From: Flaviramulus sp.
Lineage (GTDB): Bacteria; Bacteroidota; Bacteroidia; Flavobacteriales; Flavobacteriaceae
Reading direction: 5' to 3'
Assembly (NCBI GenBank): GCA_023255235.1
Contig: JALRJA010000119.1
Location: forward strand, 1 to 6,547
DNA length: 6,547 nt
Part shown: positions 1-6,193 of the stretch, piece by piece
How positions within the stretch are numbered: position 1 is the stretch's first letter
Layout of the letters: each line of letters begins with the position of its first letter
Notes under the pieces: generated by a model
What the model saw: the letters and a program-made list of their open reading frames with translations, nothing else
Databases searched by the model: none
What the model was told of the DNA's origin: nothing
Translations under genes and position numbers: made by a program

Positions 1-47
1 AGTTTTTAATTATCTTCAGTAGTTTTAAAGATGATTATAAGTATTTT

Positions 48-120
48 AATTAAAGCATACACAAGCGTTTGGGCAAATATCGGATATTGACATGTAATAT
101 TTTCTTGAGTAAGATTTTTA
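48..120 (-). pseudogene. Broken internal copy of the XRE regulator gene, with deletion
   Basis: This is a remnant of the regulator gene found intact at 2652-2933. Bases 48-90 are identical to 2726-2768 (43 of 43). After a 2-base gap, 91-103 match 2771-2783 with one difference, and 104-120 are identical to 2882-2898. The missing 98 bp lie exactly between two copies of ATGCAATATTTT in the intact gene, so the loss looks like slippage or recombination between direct repeats. On the minus strand it still encodes the helix-turn-helix start (KNLTQENI), but the join shifts the frame, so the CPNACVCF tail is no longer read with it. Similarity stops abruptly on both sides, so the gene's start and end codons are not recognisable here. 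It lies just downstream of the receptor gene, in the same orientation as the intact copy. It cannot make a working regulator. Confidence 0.88.
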
Positions 121-149
121 TTTACATTGATACACACTATATGTAAATA
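119..149 (-). terminator. Weak AT-only hairpin after the receptor gene
   Basis: A 9-bp perfect inverted repeat (TATTTACAT at 119-127 and ATGTAAATA at 141-149, 13-base loop) lies 20 bases past the receptor stop. It overlaps a second possible 6-bp stem (AAATAC 145-150 with GTATTT 154-159). On the minus strand it is followed by an A-rich stretch rather than a T-run, and it contains hardly any G or C. It may be a weak transcription end or mRNA-stabilising hairpin. In DNA this AT-rich it could also be chance. Confidence 0.25.
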
Positions 150-168
150 CTCAGTATTTCAATCATAA

Positions 169-2559
169 TTAATTGGTTCTATTTTGCTCTTCTTCATTTT
201 TATTTTCTCTATTATTTATACTAAACTTATTACCAAAATTGTATATTATACCAATTCTAAAAAATCTCTCATCATAATAATTTCTGAAGGAATTTTTAAT
301 ATTATTAGAAAAAGATGTATATCTTGTTCCTCTAGGATTAATAATATCTTGAACATTTAAACTAAGAATTAATTTTTTGTTATATAATAACCACTTAAAG
401 GAAGCATTTAACTGTAGATCATTAGAATTTTTATCTAAATAAGATACTCCTTTAGAAATTGTCCATATTTCTGAGTTAAATAAAAAAGTTTTACTTGTAT
501 TAAGTATTACATCATTAGATATGTTAAATTCGGTATTCCATCCGTTTAAGTATGAAAGAGTTACTGGTATTTTAGAATTGGTATCACTATAATACACATC
601 GGCAGAAGCATTAACATCCCACCATTTGGTAGGTTTAATAATAAATGTTTGTGTAATGCCAAACATTTTATTTACAATAAAATTTAAAGGAATTATTTGT
701 TGCACATTAGTATTGGCATTAATAATGGCTACATGTTCAAAATTATCATCAGTATAAGAATGGTAAATATTAGTAATCAGGTTATCTTTAAAAGCATATT
801 CAAATTCTATGTTGTCTGTAAATGCAGGTTGTAAAAATGGGTTTCCCTCTGAATAGGAGTATGGGTTTGAAACAAAACGAAAAGGATTTAAAAAACTAAA
901 GGTCGGTCTGCTTATTCTTTTACTATAATTTAAACTAAAGGAATGATTATCATTTGGTATATAAGAAATATATGCTGTTGGAAATAGTTTGGAATAATCA
1001 TTTTTATTGGTTTGATTAAGTGTTTGCGAAAACCCTTCGGTTTGTGTAAACTCATATCGTAAACCTACTTTGGCTTCCCATTTTTTTGAAAAACTTTTTT
1101 GGGCACTAAAAAATAAGGCTTGTATGTTTTCTTTATAGTTAAATTGGTTGCTTAAATTTGTGATTAATATGGTATCATCATTTACAATATCAAAATACTC
1201 AAACACATTATCTGTTTGGATAAACGATATTCTGCCTCCATAATTAAGTGTAGCCCAATTGGTTGGGTGTTCCATATCTAAATTTACAGAGTAGTTTTGT
1301 ATATCTTGTATGCCATAATTTCTGGCTTCTTCTAAGCTGTTTGCTATTGGTTGATTATTAGGTAAGAAAGATTGTGTAGAAAAAACTCTATTAATAGTAT
1401 TTATATAATCAAAATAATCAAAATCTAAAGATAGTTTTCTACCAATAGAATCGATGGTATAAATAACATGATAATTTAAACTGTTCCTTTTTTTATCATA
1501 CTCATTTCTACCTAAAGTTGTAATTAAAGAATCTAATATATTATTTGATTGATTAGTTAGCGTTGTTTTGTGAATTTCTTTTATTAAAGGTTTGCTACTT
1601 ATAAAATTATACGTCATACCTGTAGATAGTTTGTTGTTAATTTTATACTCTATACCCAATTTAGACGAAAAAAAATCTGTAAAATCTCTTCTATTGTTTA
1701 CTTCATCCCAAGTAAGGTTAGGATAGAATATTTTATTGGTTTCTTGTGGTGCATTAGAACCATTGGTAATATTAACAGCAGTATTAAGTTGAAATTTTCC
1801 TTTTTGCATATTAAAAGAACCACCTACGTTTCCTCTAGCATAGGTGGCTTGTTGATAAATACTTCTTACAGAGGCATTCCAAGCTTCATTTTTAGATTTT
1901 TTAAGTATAATATTTACCAATCCACTATTTCCTTCGGCACTGTATTTTGCAGGCGGGCTAGAAATTACTTCTATACTTTTAATATCTTCAGCATGTAAAG
2001 ATTTGAGATAAGTAGCTAAATCTTCACCAGTCATTTGTATAATTCTATCATGTACCATCACAGCCAAATTACCTTTTCCTATCATAGATATTTGGTCGTT
2101 TTGCACTTTAATTCTTGGTGTGAGTTTTAAAACATCTAAACCATTCCCACCAGTTGCAGCTACCGAGTTTTCTACATTAAACACCAGTTTATCTACTTGT
2201 CTTTCAATAAGTGGTTTTGTTCCTGTAACTACTATTTCGTTTAGTGTAAGCCCAGCATTAGCAATAATAGTTCCTAAATTTAAATCGGCATTTAATTGTA
2301 TAGTTTGAGAATGAATATTTTGAGAAAAATATTGAATATTTAATTGATAATTACCGTTTGCTACATCGCTTATTGTAAAAACCCCATTTGCATCTGTGAG
2401 TTCATATTTTGCAGCAACAGAATTTAAGCTTTGCAAAACAACCTCAGCATACTCAATAGGTTCTCCTGTTTTTTCGGTTACTTTGCCTACTAATGTGTTT
2501 TGTGAAAACCCAATAATTGAGATACTATATAGTACTAAAACAACTAACTTAGCTTTCAT
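169..2559 (-). CDS. TonB-dependent-type outer-membrane beta-barrel receptor
   Basis: An outer-membrane protein of 796 residues, expected to import or bind an unknown ligand. Residues 1-20 are a typical signal peptide (MKAKLVVLVLYSISIIGFSQ). Residues 21-102 form a carboxypeptidase-regulatory-like beta sandwich (GEPIEYAEVVL, TDANGVFTI). An EIVVTG segment follows near 108-113, then a plug domain around 119-221 (SIEVISSPPAKYSAEG, GLVNIILKK). The rest is an outer-membrane beta-barrel of the family-3 type, with the usual SKRISRPTFSFLNPF and EGNPFLQPAF stretch near 547-583 and a terminal strand FFRIGIIYNFGNKF followed by a charged tail. The upstream ATG at 2607 would add 16 residues ahead of the signal peptide and overlap a possible promoter, so the ATG at 2559 is preferred. 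The gene follows the XRE regulator by 92 bp in the same direction, and palindromes in that gap suggest it is controlled by it. The ligand cannot be read from the sequence. Confidence 0.93.
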   Translation of the reverse strand: MKAKLVVLVLYSISIIGFSQNTLVGKVTEKTGEPIEYAEVVLQSLNSVAAKYELTDANGVFTISDVANGNYQLNIQYFSQNIHSQTIQLNADLNLGTIIANAGLTLNEIVVTGTKPLIERQVDKLVFNVENSVAATGGNGLDVLKLTPRIKVQNDQISMIGKGNLAVMVHDRIIQMTGEDLATYLKSLHAEDIKSIEVISSPPAKYSAEGNSGLVNIILKKSKNEAWNASVRSIYQQATYARGNVGGSFNMQKGKFQLNTAVNITNGSNAPQETNKIFYPNLTWDEVNNRRDFTDFFSSKLGIEYKINNKLSTGMTYNFISSKPLIKEIHKTTLTNQSNNILDSLITTLGRNEYDKKRNSLNYHVIYTIDSIGRKLSLDFDYFDYINTINRVFSTQSFLPNNQPIANSLEEARNYGIQDIQNYSVNLDMEHPTNWATLNYGGRISFIQTDNVFEYFDIVNDDTILITNLSNQFNYKENIQALFFSAQKSFSKKWEAKVGLRYEFTQTEGFSQTLNQTNKNDYSKLFPTAYISYIPNDNHSFSLNYSKRISRPTFSFLNPFRFVSNPYSYSEGNPFLQPAFTDNIEFEYAFKDNLITNIYHSYTDDNFEHVAIINANTNVQQIIPLNFIVNKMFGITQTFIIKPTKWWDVNASADVYYSDTNSKIPVTLSYLNGWNTEFNISNDVILNTSKTFLFNSEIWTISKGVSYLDKNSNDLQLNASFKWLLYNKKLILSLNVQDIINPRGTRYTSFSNNIKNSFRNYYDERFFRIGIIYNFGNKFSINNRENKNEEEQNRTN

Positions 2560-2580
2560 ACACGAGTTGACTATTTTAGC

Positions 2581-2611
2581 CAAATTGACTAAATTAAGCA
2601 ACACCAAACAA
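2581..2611 (-). promoter_or_regulatory. Possible Bacteroidota-type promoter for the receptor gene
   Basis: Read on the minus strand, a TTG at 2611-2609 is followed after 20 bases by TCAATTTG at 2588-2581. This differs at one position from the TAnnTTTG -7 element of Bacteroidota sigma factors, whose -33 element is TTG. Transcription would begin near 2575, about 16 bases before the preferred ATG at 2559. The candidate operator palindromes sit immediately upstream and the first AGTACT overlaps the -33 triplet. The match is imperfect and the base composition favours chance hits. Confidence 0.27.
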
Positions 2612-2649
2612 GTACTTTTAGTACTAAATTATACCTTTTAGTACTAAAA
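2611..2649. promoter_or_regulatory. Cluster of AGTACT-centred palindromes, candidate operator
   Basis: AGTACT occurs three times in 35 bases (2611-2616, 2620-2625, 2640-2645). The second is the centre of a perfect 12-bp palindrome, TTTAGTACTAAA (2617-2628). The third is the centre of a perfect 14-bp palindrome, TTTTAGTACTAAAA (2636-2649). The two full palindromes are centred 20 bp apart, close to two helical turns, so dimers could sit on the same face of the DNA. They fill the gap between the XRE regulator stop and the receptor start. XRE-family dimers usually bind short palindromes of this kind, so the regulator upstream is the natural candidate to bind here. Binding itself is inferred. A fourth copy with a shorter palindrome (TAGTACTA, 2530-2537) lies inside the receptor's signal-peptide codons. 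Confidence 0.6.
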
Positions 2650-2651
2650 TG

Positions 2652-2933
2652 TTATTTAAGATATTGTGGTATTTCTATATTATTGTTTGAAAGGTAATCT
2701 AGTAATAGCGATAATTTATTATTAGAATTAAAGCATACACAAGCGTTTGGGCAAATATCGGATATTGAAACATGCAATATTTTAGACAGTTTCAATAATT
2801 TAACCTCACTAATACACACGTCTCCATTTTCTATTTTAGAATACGCTTTTTGAGTTATACCTAATTCAAATGCAATATTTTCTTGAGTAAGATTTTTATG
2901 TCGTCTTAACTCTCTAAGTTTGTTTTGTTTCAT
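2652..2933 (-). CDS. Small XRE-family helix-turn-helix regulator with Cys-rich tail
   Basis: A 93-residue DNA-binding protein, probably a transcriptional regulator of its own module. Residues 5-60 are a standard XRE/Cro-C1 helix-turn-helix domain: LRELRRHKNLTQENIAFELG gives helices 1 and 2, and ITQKAYSKIENG (26-37) is the turn and recognition helix. It is followed by a leucine-rich fourth and fifth helix up to VSISDICP. Residues 61-67 read CPNACVC, placing three cysteines close together, with a fourth at position 40. They could bind a metal or respond to redox state, but this is inferred only. The last 25 residues are polar and probably form a short helix and tail (LSLLLDYL). The gene precedes the receptor by 92 bp on the same strand. 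The palindromes in that gap suggest control of the receptor. A broken copy of this gene lies at 48-120. The ATG at 2933 is the only sensible start and has no Shine-Dalgarno sequence. Confidence 0.92.
   Translation of the reverse strand: MKQNKLRELRRHKNLTQENIAFELGITQKAYSKIENGDVCISEVKLLKLSKILHVSISDICPNACVCFNSNNKLSLLLDYLSNNNIEIPQYLK
2772..2881. repeat. 12-bp direct repeat inside the XRE gene
   Basis: ATGCAATATTTT occurs at 2772-2783 and again at 2870-2881, 98 bp apart, both inside the regulator coding sequence. Loss of one repeat plus the DNA between them gives exactly the structure of the broken copy at 48-120. Because 98 is not a multiple of three, such a deletion always shifts the frame and inactivates the gene. 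Confidence 0.9.
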
Positions 2934-3090
2934 TGTATTATTAGATTAAGGGCACTTACAATAACATACTAAATATGCTTGAACTAAGATAACTAAATTT
3001 TAGAATATAATACACTATTTATTACTGCAAAAAAAAAGTAGTTTTATGGGCATTTTTTACCTTATTATTTCTTTGTTTTGGTAATAACAG

Positions 3091-3124
3091 AAAAAAACCC
3101 ACAACCTGAGAGGTTGCGGGTTTT
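3091..3124 (-). terminator. Rho-independent terminator
   Basis: A 14-bp stem pairs AAAACCCACAACCT (3094-3107) with AGGTTGCGGGTTTT (3111-3124) around a 3-base loop. The one non-Watson-Crick position is a G-U wobble in RNA made from the minus strand but an A-C mismatch in plus-strand RNA. The minus-strand transcript also ends in seven U residues (A-run 3091-3097). Both facts say it terminates leftward transcription, coming from the large secreted-protein gene about 240 bp upstream, and insulates the XRE-receptor module. Confidence 0.85.
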
Positions 3125-3181
3125 AGTGTTAAAAAGATGTTCTATTAACTAGTAAATATACTATAAATACTATTTAGGTCT

Positions 3182-3277
3182 TTATTTTTTGTTATAAGCC
3201 TCTTTTAGCTTATAAACAACTAATTTTCCTTGCCCAGTTCTACTCTTATAATGTTTTTTTTTGATCTGTAAATCATA
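3182..3277 (-). pseudogene. Possible 3' remnant of an unrecognised gene
   Basis: A minus-strand frame is open for 31 codons up to a TAA at 3182-3184, ending in HYKSRTGQGKLVVYKLKEAY followed by NKK. It has no ATG and begins straight after an in-frame TGA. The lysine-rich, amphipathic ending looks more protein-like than most chance frames in this DNA. It lies between the secreted-protein gene and the terminator. A second short frame (3315 down to 3220, 31 codons from an ATG) overlaps it across a run of nine A residues, so a frameshifted small gene is also possible. I do not recognise the family. Confidence 0.22.
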
Positions 3278-3361
3278 TCAAAAGAATGAGTAGGCGGCTG
3301 ATTTAAAATAGTCATACTTAATGTTTTAAATTAGTTTTAGCACCAAATTGCTATATCATTT

Positions 3362-5818
3362 TTACTTTTTAATAATTTTGGCAGTTCCTATATTGATGCC
3401 GTTAAAATCTTTAATTTGGAGTATATAAATGTTATTAGAAAGCTGAGATAAATTTATAGTTTGGCTATTGGTTGTTATAATCACACGCCCAGTTATATCA
3501 TAAAGTAATGCTTTATGAAAAGGTGTTGTGATGTGAATTTTTTGTGATGTTGGATTAGGATAAAACTCAATAGGTTTAAAAGCTTCATGCGTTGTGAGCG
3601 TTGAGCATATTATATTCACTGTTTGAGTTCGTGATACAGAATTGTTATTTTCATCATAAAAAGTCCAGGTAACCTCTATAGTATCGGTGCTAGAATCAAT
3701 TGGTAAACACACATCATGTGTTGCTCTCACTTCAGAATTTGTATCTGAAATTCCTTGAGTTGGAACAAGTAATTCATGCAAATTATCTCCAGCACACAAC
3801 TCATATTGAGCACTATTTAATGCACTAGGAACTGTTGGAGGTTGCGAATCAATAATGCCATCAAACTCATAGGCTCCAATATCGGCATTACCATTTCTAT
3901 AGTAACCTCTTTGATCCTTAGAAAGAGCATCGGTTGTACCAGCATTAATTAGGCTTGAAGCACTTGTTAGGCGTACTACTTGTACATTGTTTGCATCGGC
4001 AAAAATACTGCTTTCAAGACCAGAATTACCTGAAAATAAATTTTGAGTTGTTGGTGAACTTATTTGAGAACTATTAGAAATAAACGTATTATATAGTGAA
4101 GTAGTGCCGGTTAATTTTAAATCGTAAGGCGTATTACTATCAAAAATAGAATTTTTTATAATTGTTGTATCTAAAAAACCTCTTATTGTGCCAGCATGGT
4201 TTGTTGCAGTATTATTGAGGAAAGTAGAATTCTCAATAAGTAATTTACCACTGCCTACAATGTAAAATAGACCATCTGTAGTTGTATTATTAAAAAAAGT
4301 AACATTTTTTAGTGAAACAAAACCAGAGAAATTAGGAATATAAATCATAATGTTATCAGAACTAATGGTATTGTTCCAAAACGATGAGTTTTCAACAGAA
4401 AACACTATTTCTTCTGATGATACACTACTGTTGGGAACATAAAAAATTTGTCCACTATTTCCATAAAAGTTACAGTTTTTCAAAGATAATGATCCTTTAG
4501 AATTTGGTTTATATATAATTTCGTCATTAAAATTTGTAAAACTCAGCCCACTTACTTCAACTGAAGCATCTCCATAGCTATAAATTAATCTTCCGTTAGA
4601 ACCGTTAATTATCAAACTTTTGTCAGTAGGTCCTAAAATTAAAATGGAGGTATTATCATTACTATGGTTGGTAGAATTAGCATGTGTTATTGTTCCAGAA
4701 AGCTGTCTAAGATCTATTACTGCCGGAGCGTTACATCCAGTAGCATTATAACTATTGGCTTGGGTTAAGGCTTGTGCTAAAGATCCCGCACCAGAACTAT
4801 TGAGGTTTTCAACAGCAAAGTAGCCACTCCAGTTAATAGTAGCTACACCAGAATCATTGGTAATATTTGTATAATCACTTCCTGAAACTGTAAGAGATGT
4901 TAAATCAAAATCTAAGGTATCTCCAATTGTTGCTCCAGCATTCAAGTTTACCGTTAACCAAAAAGTATTAGTGCCATTCATGAGTTGTTCGCTAACTGAA
5001 AAACTAAGTTCGGTAGAAGAATCTAAAGTTCCAATGAGGTGACTTGTTGTAAAATTATCACTATTATATAGCTGCACTTTTGAAATATTGCTACAGCCAT
5101 TATCTAACGAGTTTGAAAACACCAAGTGTTCTAGAGTTAGTGGCGTTAAACTACCTTCTGTAGTCACGGTAACTTTCAATACTTGTTGATTTTCAAAACC
5201 GGGGTTTAACCTACACGAAGTGGTTTGAGATTGAGCCGATGTGTATTGCATATTAGTCTCTGAATACACTCGTAAATTATCAATACCAATACCTACTTGA
5301 CGAGAATTAAATTCTGGATCCGATCCTTCAAAAACAATTTGAGCAGCATTTAGGCTGGAAAAACTAGAAAGATCAATAATATTTTGAGTCCATACGTTGG
5401 CGTTTGCTGAAATAGTGTGAACTAGCTGCCCATTTACATACACCTTAAGCACCTCTGAGCCATCAGGGTGAATATGATAAAAAGACAGATAAGGACTGCT
5501 TAAAGCTGTTAAATCAATATTGTTTAATATTAATTGAACCGAGTCAAAACCTTCATAACCATCCATTCCCGAATTTAAATAAGCAAAACCAGAGCCATTG
5601 TAGGCTGATATGTTTACCATAAAATTATCTACTATGGTTTGTTCAGAATTGTGATACCACCGTAAATCACCATTTTGTACAAATCCATTTGATGCTATTG
5701 GTGTTTCAATAGAAAAAGACGTTGAAGTTGTTAAGTCGTTAATAAGGTCAAAACTTTCGTTTTGAGAGTTTGCTACTACTGTTAATAACAGAAATATAAT
5801 TACAGAAAATTTATTCAT
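3362..5818 (-). CDS. Large T9SS-secreted beta-helix protein (type A sorting domain)
   Basis: An 818-residue exported protein, probably attached to the cell surface or released. Residues 1-19 are a signal peptide (MNKFSVIIFLLLTVVANSQ). Residues about 25-187 look like a MAM-like jelly roll of the kind found in adhesins (LSFYH, LKVYVNG, VGIGIDNLRVY). Residues about 195-315 resemble the domain found ahead of BNR sialidase repeats (VLKVTVTTEG, LMNGTNTFWLTVN). Residues about 335-655 form a right-handed parallel beta-helix, starting SSGAGSLAQALTQAN and built of repeated short N-rich turns. It ends in DQRGYYRNGNADIGAYEFDG, the signature seen in choice-of-anchor Q proteins. A small HYR/Ig-like segment with three cysteines follows (675, 704, 738). 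Residues 751-818 are the T9SS type A sorting domain (YPNPT, LYDITGRVI, GTAKIIKK). No catalytic residues of a lyase or sialidase can be identified, so adhesion or polysaccharide binding is an inference. It appears to be transcribed alone. Confidence 0.93.
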   Translation of the reverse strand: MNKFSVIIFLLLTVVANSQNESFDLINDLTTSTSFSIETPIASNGFVQNGDLRWYHNSEQTIVDNFMVNISAYNGSGFAYLNSGMDGYEGFDSVQLILNNIDLTALSSPYLSFYHIHPDGSEVLKVYVNGQLVHTISANANVWTQNIIDLSSFSSLNAAQIVFEGSDPEFNSRQVGIGIDNLRVYSETNMQYTSAQSQTTSCRLNPGFENQQVLKVTVTTEGSLTPLTLEHLVFSNSLDNGCSNISKVQLYNSDNFTTSHLIGTLDSSTELSFSVSEQLMNGTNTFWLTVNLNAGATIGDTLDFDLTSLTVSGSDYTNITNDSGVATINWSGYFAVENLNSSGAGSLAQALTQANSYNATGCNAPAVIDLRQLSGTITHANSTNHSNDNTSILILGPTDKSLIINGSNGRLIYSYGDASVEVSGLSFTNFNDEIIYKPNSKGSLSLKNCNFYGNSGQIFYVPNSSVSSEEIVFSVENSSFWNNTISSDNIMIYIPNFSGFVSLKNVTFFNNTTTDGLFYIVGSGKLLIENSTFLNNTATNHAGTIRGFLDTTIIKNSIFDSNTPYDLKLTGTTSLYNTFISNSSQISSPTTQNLFSGNSGLESSIFADANNVQVVRLTSASSLINAGTTDALSKDQRGYYRNGNADIGAYEFDGIIDSQPPTVPSALNSAQYELCAGDNLHELLVPTQGISDTNSEVRATHDVCLPIDSSTDTIEVTWTFYDENNNSVSRTQTVNIICSTLTTHEAFKPIEFYPNPTSQKIHITTPFHKALLYDITGRVIITTNSQTINLSQLSNNIYILQIKDFNGINIGTAKIIKK

Positions 5819-5920
5819 AAGAAGAATATAAAATTAATTAAAAAAGTGCTAATATAGAGAATATTATAATAATGGTTTTTTTCTGAAACCAGCGTCAGTA
5901 AAGGTGATTTTAAATAAAAC

Positions 5921-5944
5921 TTTTTTGTAAACAGTTACAAAAAA
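5921..5944. repeat. 24-bp perfect inverted repeat upstream of the secreted-protein gene
   Basis: TTTTTTGTAA (5921-5930) and TTACAAAAAA (5935-5944) are exact reverse complements separated by ACAG. The repeat lies 103 bp upstream of the start codon at 5818. It could be a bidirectional AT-rich terminator, since both strands end in a T-run, or a protein-binding site. Half of each arm is homopolymer, which raises the likelihood of chance. Confidence 0.5.
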
Positions 5945-5989
5945 TAAAAAAGACTGCCTTTTCAGAAAGCCTCCTGTTTTTAAATATAG

Positions 5990-6133
5990 CTAAAAATAGT
6001 TGAGTATCACACATCTTAATTTCAAACTGGTAGTGTTCATTTTTTTTAGTTGACTCCAAACAGCGTCTTTGGATTGGTTTGAAAAATGATTTTTAAAATG
6101 CGTAGGCAAAAAATTTACCTTTAAATTATCTTG
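5990..6133 (-). pseudogene. Possible C-terminal gene fragment, unrecognised
   Basis: A minus-strand frame is open for 47 codons ending at a TAG (5990-5992), with no ATG before codon 32. The middle reads NHFSNQSKDAVWSQLKKMN, a balanced, protein-like composition with a tryptophan and mixed charges, unlike typical AT-driven chance frames. It starts directly after an in-frame TAA. It may be the tail of a decayed gene whose front has been lost. I do not recognise the family, and chance cannot be excluded. Confidence 0.22.
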
Positions 6134-6193
6134 TTAACGCAGAATTAGAAATAAATAATTAGGCACTTTAATAGGCAAAATCAGAAACTAAGA

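Larger units (their letters stand above)
2934..3361. other. Intergenic stretch between XRE gene and secreted protein gene
   Basis: No intact gene is visible in these 428 bases. The part next to the regulator start (2934-3090) should hold its promoter, but no good TTG / TAnnTTTG pair was found. A half-match to the operator, TACTAAAT, lies at 2966-2973 and might reflect self-regulation, though it is not a palindrome. The middle holds the strong hairpin listed separately (3091-3124). The remainder contains two overlapping short minus-strand open frames, one of which is listed as a possible gene remnant. Confidence 0.6.

Noticed and set aside
2560..2607. Upstream ATG at 2607 as the receptor start
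   Set aside because: It would put 16 residues in front of a clean signal peptide and run the coding sequence into the likely promoter. The ATG at 2559 gives a standard exported receptor.
1744..2641. Three plus-strand open frames (1744-1998, 2120-2308, 2396-2641) inside the receptor region
   Set aside because: They lie opposite well-supported receptor codons, encode no recognisable domain, and are explained as shadows of the minus-strand gene.
48..2898. Template/variable repeat pair of a diversity-generating retroelement, given the Avd-like remnant and the XRE repeat
   Set aside because: The two XRE copies differ by a deletion, a 2-base gap and one C/T change. There is no adenine-specific mutation pattern, and no reverse transcriptase is in the window.
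2960..3005. Second operator upstream of the XRE gene (CATACTAAATAT and CTAAATTTTAG)
   Set aside because: Only half-sites match and neither forms the TTTAGTACTAAA palindrome. In AT-rich DNA such half-matches are expected by chance.
5946..5982. Terminator-like stretch GACTGCC...GCCTCCTG between an A-run and a T-run
   Set aside because: The A and T runs pair, but the G/C-containing inner arms do not complement each other beyond a few bases, so no stable stem forms.
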